The translations under genes and the position numbers were made by a program. A stretch of DNA of 64,000 bases, from assembly GCF_016862315.1 (NCBI RefSeq), contig NZ_BOMS01000130.1, positions 1 to 64,000 of the forward strand. Direction: 5' to 3'. The notes beneath the pieces were generated by a model that worked only from the letters and a program-made list of their open reading frames with translations, had not been told where the DNA came from and did no database searches. Positions 11,344 through 18,558 of this stretch are shown here, piece after piece; positions within the stretch are counted from its first letter, which is position 1, and each line of letters begins with the position of its first letter. This DNA is from Actinoplanes palleronii (lineage in GTDB: Bacteria > Actinomycetota > Actinomycetes > Mycobacteriales > Micromonosporaceae).

Positions 11344-11396
11344 GGCTGGTGCTGGCGGCTGCCTCCGAGGACCGGAGACAGCCGTGGGCACCAGCC
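11344..11396. repeat. 53-nt hairpin module, copy A2 (divergent)
   Basis: Again 53 nt from GGCTGGTGC to GCACCAGCC. The ends pair over 9 bp and an inner GGCTG/CAGCC pairs. The middle differs from copy A1, so length and ends are conserved more than internal sequence. Confidence 0.65.
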
Positions 11397-11411
11397 GGGG
11401 GTGGAAACAGA

Positions 11412-11442
11412 GCAGCACCAGCCGTGGGTGGGCTGGTGCTGC
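11412..11442. terminator. Perfect 12-bp hairpin downstream of the pit operon
   Basis: GCAGCACCAGCC (11412-11423) pairs perfectly with GGCTGGTGCTGC (11431-11442), 7-nt loop. It lies 24 nt past the stop of the minus-strand small membrane gene and is a likely terminator for that operon. Together with the repeats it fills the 329-nt gap 11138-11466; no gene is seen there. Confidence 0.6.
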
Positions 11443-11466
11443 GGGGACCGAAGCGGGCGGGTGGGG

Positions 11467-11775
11467 CTACTTCGGGACGATGGTGGGGTAGATGTTCTCG
11501 AAGCTGAGCTTGTTGCCGAAGCCGGACGCGACGATGAAGGTCAGGCCGAGCAGCACGCCGATCACGACCACGGCGAACAGCAGATAGCCGACGGCCGTGC
11601 CGAGCGGGCGCTTGGCGCCCGGGGTGACGCCGGTGGCGTCGACCGAGGCCTCGCCGGCACCCCAGGCCAGCGAGCGGATCCCGAGGGCGAACAGCACCGG
11701 CAGGCCGGCGCCGAGGACCAGACCGGCGAGGAGCACTCGCCACGCGCCGTCCAGCGCGAATCCCAGGTTGTGCAT
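11467..11775 (-). CDS. Small two-TM membrane protein coupled to the phosphate transporter
   Basis: 102 residues from ATG 11775. Two hydrophobic segments: about residues 10-32 (WRVLLAGLVLGAGLPVLFAL) and 57-80 (GYLLFAVVVIGVLLGLTFIV), with a short positively charged loop between (TPGAKRPLG). It begins 11 nt after the Pit stop on the same strand, so it is almost certainly co-translated. No family recognised beyond this recurring position next to Pit-type transporters. It may be an accessory subunit or regulator of the transporter, inferred from position only. Confidence 0.7.
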   Translation of the reverse strand: MHNLGFALDGAWRVLLAGLVLGAGLPVLFALGIRSLAWGAGEASVDATGVTPGAKRPLGTAVGYLLFAVVVIGVLLGLTFIVASGFGNKLSFENIYPTIVPK

Positions 11776-11786
11776 GTCGCCTCCGC

Positions 11787-13031
11787 TCAGTTCGCCGCGA
11801 CGACGCGGACGGCTTCCTTGACGGCCGGGTCGGCCGGCGTCGTGGCCGGCGGGGAGTCCCAGTCGTCGTTGACGTTGTCGTGGTCGATCTGCTCGCCGCG
11901 CGACCGCAGCCACATCGCCACCGACGCCGCGACCAGCAGCAGGAACACCACGATCGCGCCGGCCAGGCCGCCGATCGAGTGCCCGATCCACCACATCACG
12001 GCCCCGATCAGGCCGGCCGCGGGCAGGGTGATCAGCCAGGCGGCGACCATCCGGCCGGCGACGCCCCAGCGGACCCGGGCGCCGGGGCGGCCGAGGCCGG
12101 AACCGAGCACCGAACCGGTGGCGACGTGCGTGGTGGAGAGCGCGAAGCCGAGCTGGCTGGACGCCAGGATCACGGCGGCGGCGCCGGACTGCGCGGCGGT
12201 GCCCTGCGGCGGGCTGATGTCGGTGAGGCCCTTGCCGAGGGTGCGGATGATCCGCCAGCCGCCCAGGTAGGTGCCGGCCGCGATGGCGACCGCGCAGGAC
12301 ACCTTCACCCAGAGCGGGATGTTCTTGGTGTCGCTCCAGTCACCGCTGGCGATCAGGGCGAGCGTGATCACGCCCATCGTCTTCTGCGCGTCGTTGGTGC
12401 CGTGCGCGAGCGAGACGAGCGAGGCCGAACCGATCTGGCCCCATTTGAAGCCCTTGTCGGTGTAGCGCGCCGAGATCCCCTTCGTGATCTTGAAGATCAG
12501 CCAGGTGCCGAACGACGCCACCAGCGCGGCGATCACCGGCGAGAGGACGGCGGGCAGCAACACCTTGCCGACCACGCCGTCGAGCTTCGAGCCGTCGCCG
12601 TTCCAGTTGACGCCGGCCCAGCCGAGCCCGGCGACGGTCGCGCCGATCAGCCCGCCGAACAGCGCGTGCGAGGAACTGGAGGGGAGGCCGACCAACCAGG
12701 TCAGCAGGTTCCAGACGATACCGCCCACCAGACCGGCCAGCACGATCAGCAGCAACCCGGATCCCCGGTCGGCGAGCAACTCGGCCTTGGGGGCACCGGT
12801 CTTGTCCTGGATCTTGACCACCGCGTTCGTGACGGTGAGCGCGACCTCCACGGACAGGAAGGCGCCGATCAGGTTCAGCACACCGGAGAGGGCTACGGCG
12901 GTCTTGGGCCGCAGGGCTTTGGTCGCGATGGAGGTGGCCATCGCGTTCGCCGTGTCGTGGAACCCGTTGGTGAAGTCGAAGGCGAGAGCCGTCATGACCA
13001 CCAGCGCGAGGATCACGGATGTTTCAGTCAC
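11787..13031 (-). CDS. pit: PiT-family low-affinity inorganic phosphate transporter
   Basis: 414-residue integral membrane protein importing metal-phosphate by H+ symport. Seen: both copies of the inverted Pit repeat signature, DFTNGFHDTANAMAT near the N-terminus (about residues 19-33) and SLAHGTNDAQKTMGVI in the middle (about 207). About ten hydrophobic segments, including VGLPSSSSHALFGGLIGA, surround them. GTG start at 13031. It is first in a two-gene operon with the small membrane protein. The upstream region holds GTTCACC-like direct repeats compatible with PhoP control, and the nearby secreted GDPD supports a phosphate-scavenging context. Confidence 0.95.
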   Translation of the reverse strand: MTETSVILALVVMTALAFDFTNGFHDTANAMATSIATKALRPKTAVALSGVLNLIGAFLSVEVALTVTNAVVKIQDKTGAPKAELLADRGSGLLLIVLAGLVGGIVWNLLTWLVGLPSSSSHALFGGLIGATVAGLGWAGVNWNGDGSKLDGVVGKVLLPAVLSPVIAALVASFGTWLIFKITKGISARYTDKGFKWGQIGSASLVSLAHGTNDAQKTMGVITLALIASGDWSDTKNIPLWVKVSCAVAIAAGTYLGGWRIIRTLGKGLTDISPPQGTAAQSGAAAVILASSQLGFALSTTHVATGSVLGSGLGRPGARVRWGVAGRMVAAWLITLPAAGLIGAVMWWIGHSIGGLAGAIVVFLLLVAASVAMWLRSRGEQIDHDNVNDDWDSPPATTPADPAVKEAVRVVAAN

Positions 13032-13101
13032 GCCGTGATCGTTACCGAGTTACCGGCCGGCTGCCAGAGGCCGAACGGGACATGTACAAGATTCCGCTCT
13101 C

Positions 13102-13182
13102 GTTAACCTGATGTTTCCCTAAATTTGCCTCCAGGTGGCTGGAAGCGCACGGACAGTGTCTGTCAACAAAGGATTGGTGAAC
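13102..13182 (-). promoter_or_regulatory. Possible PhoP box region upstream of pit
   Basis: On the minus strand GTTCACCAATC (13182-13172) is directly followed by CTTTGTTGACA (13171-13161), an 11-nt-phased pair whose first unit matches the Streptomyces PHO-box start GTTCACC. On the plus strand GTTAACCTGAT and GTTTCCCTAAA (13102-13123) form another 11-nt direct repeat. TTGACA at 13166-13161 could be a -35. An imperfect inverted repeat GACAG-TGT-CTGTC lies at 13152-13164. These are motif matches only. Confidence 0.4.
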
Positions 13183-13213
13183 ATTTCCCAGCTAATACCC
13201 CTCGGCCGTTCGG

Positions 13214-14000
13214 TCAGTCGCGGCGCAACCGGCGGGCGATCGCGGCCGCCGCCGTGGTGGCGAACAGCAGTCCGGCCCCGATCAGGACGTACGCGAACCA
13301 GGCCGTCCAGCCCCGCGGCAGATACGCCGACTGCTGCCCCAGGTCGATCACCGGGAGTAACAGGTCGGCGGCGTACGCGAGCGCGTGGAACTCGGGTGCT
13401 TTCGGCGCTTCGGCGGCCCGGGGCGGGACCAGGCCGAACACCACCCACCCGAGCGCGAGCAGCCCGAGCAGCCAGCCGGCGGCACGCGCGGGCCGGTAGC
13501 CGTAACCCACGGTGACATCCTGCAGCCCACCCCAGAACCGCCCGGCCAGGGTCTGCGCGGGCCGGCGGCGGCGCTCCCCGGCCAGCAGCACCTCCCGGAC
13601 GTCGTCGTCCCGCCCGGCGGCGCGGTACAGCTCGGCGAGCCGCGCGGCGAACCGCATGATCAGTTCAGCGGCGGCGGTGTTGCGCAGGTCCACCGACCGG
13701 GTGCCGGGATCGGTCAGGGTCATCTGGCTGAGCGAGAGCACGCTGCCGATCACCGCGTTGCTCAACCGGACCTACCCGGCGGCCAGGACCCCGCCGGAGA
13801 GGTCGAGGACCGCACCGACCCGCAAGCCCGGCGCGTATACCGCCCATTTGCCGGGATTGTCGAGCACGGCACCGGTGAGCCGGATCGAACCGCCGATCTC
13901 GGCGCCGTCCATGCGCAGCTCGCCGTGGCTCGCGAAGCCGTCGCGGGCGAGCAGGCTGTGAGCCACCGCGCTCGGCCTCGGTCAGATCCGCCTCATCCAT
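13214..14000 (-). pseudogene. Decayed membrane-associated pentapeptide/oxidoreductase-like gene
   Basis: Three collinear pieces on one strand. The ATG at 14000 gives MDEADLTEAER, after which the frame must shift at the CGC-G-GTG junction (about 13967) to continue VAHSLLARDGFASHGELRMDGAEIGG. That piece ends in an in-frame TAG at 13774-13772 after VLDLSGGVLAAG. Reading resumes in the same frame with RLSNAVIGSVLSLSQM and finishes as a C-terminal region with two TM segments (AGWLLGLLALGWVVFGLV; WFAYVLIGAGLLFATTAAAA). Intact relatives known to me are much longer, with many beta-helical repeats between these blocks. This copy therefore has a frameshift, a nonsense codon and probably a large internal deletion. 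The 3' piece alone (13214-13765) could still be translated. Confidence 0.7.
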
Positions 14001-14042
14001 GCCGGACAAGGTATCGACCCGTGTCAGCCGCGGAGAGACCGC

Positions 14043-14074
14043 GAGCCGGCCGGGCCATGCGGCCCGGCCGGCTC
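14043..14074 (-). terminator. Perfect 14-bp hairpin after the PKD sugar dehydrogenase gene
   Basis: GAGCCGGCCGGGCC (14043-14056) pairs perfectly with GGCCCGGCCGGCTC (14061-14074) around a 4-nt loop, 13 nt past the minus-strand stop at 14088. A strong intrinsic terminator candidate for the two-gene operon above. Confidence 0.75.
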
Positions 14075-14087
14075 ATTCCCGGAAAGA

Positions 14088-16157
14088 TCAGCTGGTCGGG
14101 GTCAGGACCACGGTCGCGGTCCCGGTCTGCGGCGGGTTGCCGGTGTCGGTGTAGGACGCCACGAACACCGCGGTCAGGTTCCCGGCGCCGGCGTGCCCGG
14201 CGTCCACGAACGTGGTGATCGACCCGGTGCAGCCCGACGACGTGGACAGCGGATGCCCGTGCTGGTCATGGCCGAGGATGTACGTCACCGTCACGTTCGC
14301 GCAGTTCACCGGCGCGTCGTCGGCGACCGTCACCTCGTAGTCCACGGTCTGCCCGAACGCGAACGGCTGCCCCGCGACCGGGCTCACGAACGTCACCTGC
14401 GGCGCGAGCGTCCCGACCGGCAGGATCACCTCGGCCGAGGCCGACCGCCCGGTGCTGTCGGTGACCTTGAGGACCGGCCGGTAGTTCCCGTTCACGGTGT
14501 ACGTGTACGTCGGGTTCGCCGCCGTCGAGTCCACCGTCCCGTCCGCGTCGAAGTCCCACGCGTAGGTCAGCGCGTCCCCGTCCGGATCGACCGTCCCGGC
14601 GCTGGAGAACTGCACGGTGAGCGGCGCCTGCCCGCCACCGGGATTGGCGCTGGCCCGCGGGATCGGCGTCCGGTTGCCCCGCACGTAATCGATCCGGGCC
14701 AGCTGGGCGTCCGGGTTCTCGCTGAAGTACCCGTCGCCGTACTCGAGCACGTAGAGCGCCCCGTCCGGCCCGAACTCCAGGTCCATCGGGTTGTCGAAGA
14801 CGATCTCCGGCAGCACCGGGTCGATCTGGGTGACCTGGTGGCGCCGGTCCAGGTGGAACGCCTTCACGTAGTCGCGGGTCCACTCGGCGAACAGCGGCAG
14901 CCCGTCGAACGACGACGGCCACTTCACCGGCGACCGCAGGCGCTCCGAGTACCGGTAAGCCGGCCCGCCCATCGGCCCGATGCCGCCGGTGCCCAGCTCG
15001 GGCCACGCGGCGCTGGCGCCGTACGAATAGATGACCTCGGCCTTCTCGACCGGCGGCAGCACCCGGAGCCCGGTGTTGTGCGGCGACTCGTTGACCGGTT
15101 TCGCACAGTTGAACGGCGCCCCGGACACCCCGGTCGCGAAGTCGTAGTCCACGTACGGCTGGTCCGGCGCCACGCAGTACGGCCAGCCGTAGTTCGCCGG
15201 CTTGTCGATCGCCATCCAGCGCCCCTGCCCGGCCGGGCCGCGCAGCGGGTCGGCGACCTGCGCGTCCGGCGAGTAGTCGGCCAGGTAGACCACATCGGTG
15301 ACCGGGTCGAGGGTGAACCGGAACGGGTTCCGCAGCCCCATCGCGTAGATCTCCGGCCGTGTCCTCGGGGTGCCCGGGCGGAACAGGTTGCCGCGCGGGA
15401 CGGTGTACCCGCCGTTGCGCCCCACCGTGATCCGCAGCAGTTTGCCGCGCAGGTCGTCGGTGTTCGCCGCGGAGCGCTGGGCGTCGAAGACCGGGTTGCG
15501 GTTCGCCCGCTCGTCGATCGGCGCGTAGCCGCTGGAGAAGAACGGGTTGGTGTCGTCGCCGGTGGACAGGTACAGGTTCCCGGACCGGTCGAAGTCGATC
15601 TTGCCGCCGACGTGGCAGCACATCCCCCGGTCGGTGCCCACCTCGATGATCTTCTGCTCGGTGTCCAGCCGCAGCGTGTTCCCGGCCAGCTTGAACCGGG
15701 ACAGCCGCATCACGCCCTTGAACGGCGCGAAGTCGGCGGCGGTGCCCTCGGCGGGCGCGTCGCCCTCGTTGACCGCCGGCGTGGCCGGGTCGTCGACCGG
15801 CGTGTTCAGCACCGGCGAGTAGTAGAGGTAGACCCACTTGTTGCGGGCGAAGTCCGGGTCGATCGCGACCCCCTGCACGCCCTCCTCGTCGTGCAGGTAG
15901 ACCGGGATCTTCGCGGCCAGGACGTTGCGGCCGGTGGACGGCTCGTGGATGCGCACCTCGCCGCTGCGGGCGGTGTGCAGCACCCGGCGGTCCGGCAGCA
16001 CAGCGAGCGCGATCGGCTCGCCCGGGAAGTCGTCGAGGGTGACCTTCTGGAAGTCCGAGGACGGCGGCAACTCGTGACCGGGATGGGCCACGGCCACGGC
16101 CGGCGCGGCCAGGACGGCGACTCCGACAGCGCTGAGCAGAGCGAGACGGGAGAACAT
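14088..16157 (-). CDS. Secreted PQQ-type glucose/sorbosone dehydrogenase with PKD domain
   Basis: 689 residues. The signal peptide is MFSRLALLSAVGVAVLAAPAVAVA. A six-bladed beta-propeller of the GSDH/PQQ sugar-dehydrogenase-like family follows at about residues 38-460 (VQGVAIDPDFARNKWVYLYY; GGKIDFDRSGNLYLSTGDD; DDLRGKLLRI; MGLRNPFRFTLDP; DLEFGPDGALYVLEYG). Next comes a PKD domain at about 500-590 (VDPDGDALTYAWDFDADG) and a C-terminal Ig-like domain with two cysteines. It probably acts extracellularly on carbohydrate. PQQ dependence is not certain, since the family includes members without it. Its ATG overlaps the stop of the upstream isomerase-like gene by one base (TGATG), so the two are translated together. 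Confidence 0.88.
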   Translation of the reverse strand: MFSRLALLSAVGVAVLAAPAVAVAHPGHELPPSSDFQKVTLDDFPGEPIALAVLPDRRVLHTARSGEVRIHEPSTGRNVLAAKIPVYLHDEEGVQGVAIDPDFARNKWVYLYYSPVLNTPVDDPATPAVNEGDAPAEGTAADFAPFKGVMRLSRFKLAGNTLRLDTEQKIIEVGTDRGMCCHVGGKIDFDRSGNLYLSTGDDTNPFFSSGYAPIDERANRNPVFDAQRSAANTDDLRGKLLRITVGRNGGYTVPRGNLFRPGTPRTRPEIYAMGLRNPFRFTLDPVTDVVYLADYSPDAQVADPLRGPAGQGRWMAIDKPANYGWPYCVAPDQPYVDYDFATGVSGAPFNCAKPVNESPHNTGLRVLPPVEKAEVIYSYGASAAWPELGTGGIGPMGGPAYRYSERLRSPVKWPSSFDGLPLFAEWTRDYVKAFHLDRRHQVTQIDPVLPEIVFDNPMDLEFGPDGALYVLEYGDGYFSENPDAQLARIDYVRGNRTPIPRASANPGGGQAPLTVQFSSAGTVDPDGDALTYAWDFDADGTVDSTAANPTYTYTVNGNYRPVLKVTDSTGRSASAEVILPVGTLAPQVTFVSPVAGQPFAFGQTVDYEVTVADDAPVNCANVTVTYILGHDQHGHPLSTSSGCTGSITTFVDAGHAGAGNLTAVFVASYTDTGNPPQTGTATVVLTPTS

Positions 16158-17062
16158 CAGAATCTCAACCCTGACAGGTACGCATACCCGCGCCGTGCGG
16201 TGACCAGGGCATCGGCGGGTGTCCGGGGCGGTGTGCCGGCGTCGTCGCGCTCGACGATGTACTCGATCAGCCCGGCCTCCCGGGACCGCTGGAAGATCCG
16301 GCCGAAGTCGATCAGGCCGTCACCCGGGTCGGCGAAGCTGCCCGCCACGTTCAGGTCCTTGACGTGCACCTGCTTGATCCGGCCGCGGTGCTCGGCGATC
16401 AGGTCGACCGGGTCGTGCGCGCCGCGGAACGCCCAGAACAGGTCCACCTCGAGGTGCACCAGGCGCGGATCGGTCTCGCCGGTCAGGATGTCGAACCCGG
16501 TCCGGCTGGTGCCGTCCTGGCGGAGGAACTCGGCCTGGTGGTTGTGGTAGCCGAAGTCCAGTCCGGCCCGGCGGGCCAGCTCACCGGCCTTGTTGAGGTC
16601 GCGGGCGAAGGCCCGGTAGACCGCGGCGTCCCGGATCGGCCCGGACGCGCCCTGCCCGAAGAACGGGTGGACGATGAACCTGTTGCCGACCACCGCGGCG
16701 TCGTCGAGCGCGCGCTGCCAGGTGGCGGCGTCGAACGGCTGCGGGATGCCGACGTGCCCGGAGGTGGCGCGCAGCCCGGCGGCGTCCAGGGCGGCGCGGA
16801 ACTGCGCCGCGGTGCGCCCGACGAAACCGGCGTGCTCCACCCGGGTGTAGCCGATCGCGGCGAGCTCGGCGAGGCTCGCCTCCAGGTTGACGGCGAGCTG
16901 GTCGCGCAGCGTGTAGAGCTGCACGCTGATCTGGTCCTTCGGCACCCGGTGCGGGGCGCCCGACCCGCCCGCGGCGGCGGCTCCGGGAATCCCGGCGGTG
17001 GCGGCGGCGCCCGCGGCTGCGGCGGCGCCGAGAAGATGACGGCGGCTGAGTGACGGCGACAT
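16157..17062 (-). CDS. Tat-exported sugar phosphate isomerase/epimerase-like TIM barrel
   Basis: 301 residues. The N-terminus SLSRRHLLGAAAAAGAAA is a classic twin-arginine signal. The mature part is an AP-endonuclease-2-type TIM barrel (xylose isomerase-like): SVQLYTLRDQL, YTRVEHAGF, FGYHNHQAEF, HLEVDLFWAF, KQVHVKDLN, and Glu, His and Asp residues at the metal-site positions. Related exported proteins are annotated sugar phosphate isomerase/epimerase, but phosphorylated substrates are unlikely outside the cell. It is first in a two-gene operon with the secreted sugar dehydrogenase/PKD protein, implying a joint role on an extracellular sugar. Confidence 0.87.
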   Translation of the reverse strand: MSPSLSRRHLLGAAAAAGAAATAGIPGAAAAGGSGAPHRVPKDQISVQLYTLRDQLAVNLEASLAELAAIGYTRVEHAGFVGRTAAQFRAALDAAGLRATSGHVGIPQPFDAATWQRALDDAAVVGNRFIVHPFFGQGASGPIRDAAVYRAFARDLNKAGELARRAGLDFGYHNHQAEFLRQDGTSRTGFDILTGETDPRLVHLEVDLFWAFRGAHDPVDLIAEHRGRIKQVHVKDLNVAGSFADPGDGLIDFGRIFQRSREAGLIEYIVERDDAGTPPRTPADALVTARRGYAYLSGLRF

Positions 17063-17075
17063 TGCGGTCCCCCTC

Positions 17076-17091
17076 TATCGATAAATCGATA
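17076..17091 (-). promoter_or_regulatory. 16-bp palindromic operator candidate TATCGAT-AA-ATCGATA
   Basis: Perfect 7-bp arms around AA, 14 nt upstream of the ATG at 17062, so a bound repressor would block initiation. It is AT-rich in a very GC-rich setting. A second inverted repeat, CTGAAGA (17122-17128) and TCTTCAG (17140-17146), lies about 40 bp further up. No regulator gene is adjacent. Confidence 0.55.
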
Positions 17092-17176
17092 TGCCTGAGG
17101 GACGTTACCGAGAGGTTTCGTCTGAAGAGAAGGGAAGTTTCTTCAGAACAAGCGAAAGTTCACGAGCCATCGACAA

Positions 17177-17210
17177 AACCCCACGCCCAGCGAAAGCCGG
17201 GCGCGGGGTT
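17177..17210 (-). terminator. Intrinsic terminator of the aminotransferase operon
   Basis: On the minus strand AACCCCGCGCCC pairs with GGGCGTGGGGTT (one mismatch, 10-nt loop) and runs into GTTTTG. It lies 15 nt past the aminotransferase stop at 17225. One of few hairpins here with a T-run. Confidence 0.75.
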
Positions 17211-17224
17211 CGGCGGACGACCGC

Positions 17225-18520
17225 TCAGGCGATCCGGGACTCCGCGTCGGCGGTGGCGATCGCGTCGGTGAGGATCGCCAGGCCCTCGCGGGCCTCGTCC
17301 TCGGTCAGCGTCAGCGGCGGTCCGATCCGGATCACGTTGCCGTACAGGCCGCCCTTGCCGACCAGCAGGCCGCCGGCCCGGCACAGATCGAAGACCCGCA
17401 GCGTCGCGACCGGGTCCGGCTCCCCGGTGCCGGGCCGCATGAACTCCAGACCGATCATCAACCCACGGCCGCGGACTTCACCCACGATGTCGTACGAGAG
17501 TGAGCGCAGCCCCTCCAGCAGCACCGATCCGACCCGCTTGGCGTTGCCCTGCAGGTCGTGCGAGAGCACGTAGTCGAGCACCGCGTTGCCGGCCGCCGCG
17601 CTGACCGGGTTCCCGCCGAAGGTGGAGAAGCTGATCGCCGGCACCGCGTTCATCACCTCGGCCCGCCCGACCACCCCGCCGAGCGCGAACCCGTTCCCGA
17701 TCCCCTTGGCGAAGGTGATCAGATCCGGGGTGACGCCGTGCGCCTGGTAGCCCCAGAAGTGGTCGCCGGTGCGGCCCCAGCCGGTCTGCACCTCGTCGGC
17801 GATCAGCAGGATGCCGTGCTCGGCGAGCACCTTCCGGTACGCCCCGAGCAGCCCGTCCGGCCCGGCCACGAACCCGCCGACACCCTGGATCGGCTCGGCG
17901 ATCAGCCCGGCCACGTCGCCGGCGCTGACCGTGGCGAGCACCTCGCGCAGGTCGTCCACCGCCGCGTCGATGAGATCGCTGTCGGACAGCCCGGCCATCC
18001 GCCCGCGGAGCCGGTCGGCCGACGCGAGCCAGTGCACGGTGAGCGGGCTGAGCGAGCTGGACGACCAGCTGCGATGCCCGGTGACCGCCATCGTGGCGAA
18101 GGTCCGGCCGTGGTAGCCGTTCTTGATCGCCAGGATCTGGTTGGAGCGGCGCAGGTTCGTGGCGAACAGCAGCGCCGACTCGTTCGCCTCGGTGCCGGAG
18201 TTGGTGAAGAACACCCGGGCGTCCGGGATGCCGGAGACCCGGGCGATCTTCTCGGCCAGCTCGACCTGCTGCCGGATCAGGTAGAGCGTCGAGGTGTGCG
18301 CCACGCCCGTACCGACCTGGGCGCGGACCGCGTCGCTGATCTCGGCGATGTCGTAGCCGACCATCGTGGTCAGCACACCGCCGAAGAAGTCGAGGTAGGA
18401 GCGCCCGGCCGCGTCGGTGACCCGGCGGCCGGAGCCGGCCACGATCTCCAGCGCGTCGTCGCCGTAGTAGACGGGCATCCAGGTGGGCATCACGGCGCGA
18501 TGCCGGTCCAGCAGGGACAT
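17225..18520 (-). CDS. Class III PLP aminotransferase, probably omega-amino acid (beta-alanine) transaminase
   Basis: 431 residues from ATG 18520, selected because AGGAG sits 7 nt upstream; an in-frame ATG at 18562 lies before that site. Fold-type I class III signatures: FTNSGTEANESALLFA (PLP phosphate), NGYHGRTFATMAVTG, LIAEPIQGVGGF, LLIADEVQTGWGRTGDHF and the Schiff-base lysine in ITFAKGIGNGFALGG. It resembles the alanine-glyoxylate AT2/beta-alanine transaminase group. It is encoded 38 nt after a MocR regulator and divergent from beta-ureidopropionase/dihydropyrimidinase, so the natural substrate is likely beta-alanine or beta-aminoisobutyrate from pyrimidine breakdown (inference from context). 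Confidence 0.88.
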   Translation of the reverse strand: MSLLDRHRAVMPTWMPVYYGDDALEIVAGSGRRVTDAAGRSYLDFFGGVLTTMVGYDIAEISDAVRAQVGTGVAHTSTLYLIRQQVELAEKIARVSGIPDARVFFTNSGTEANESALLFATNLRRSNQILAIKNGYHGRTFATMAVTGHRSWSSSSLSPLTVHWLASADRLRGRMAGLSDSDLIDAAVDDLREVLATVSAGDVAGLIAEPIQGVGGFVAGPDGLLGAYRKVLAEHGILLIADEVQTGWGRTGDHFWGYQAHGVTPDLITFAKGIGNGFALGGVVGRAEVMNAVPAISFSTFGGNPVSAAAGNAVLDYVLSHDLQGNAKRVGSVLLEGLRSLSYDIVGEVRGRGLMIGLEFMRPGTGEPDPVATLRVFDLCRAGGLLVGKGGLYGNVIRIGPPLTLTEDEAREGLAILTDAIATADAESRIA

Positions 18521-18558
18521 GTCAGGCTCCTGATCGTGAGTTCGACGAGAACGGGGGA

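Noticed and set aside
13772..13774. In-frame TAG in the pentapeptide-like gene as a recoded codon
   Set aside because: There is also a frameshift upstream and missing middle sequence, and no suppressor or recoding element is seen. Pseudogene decay explains it better.
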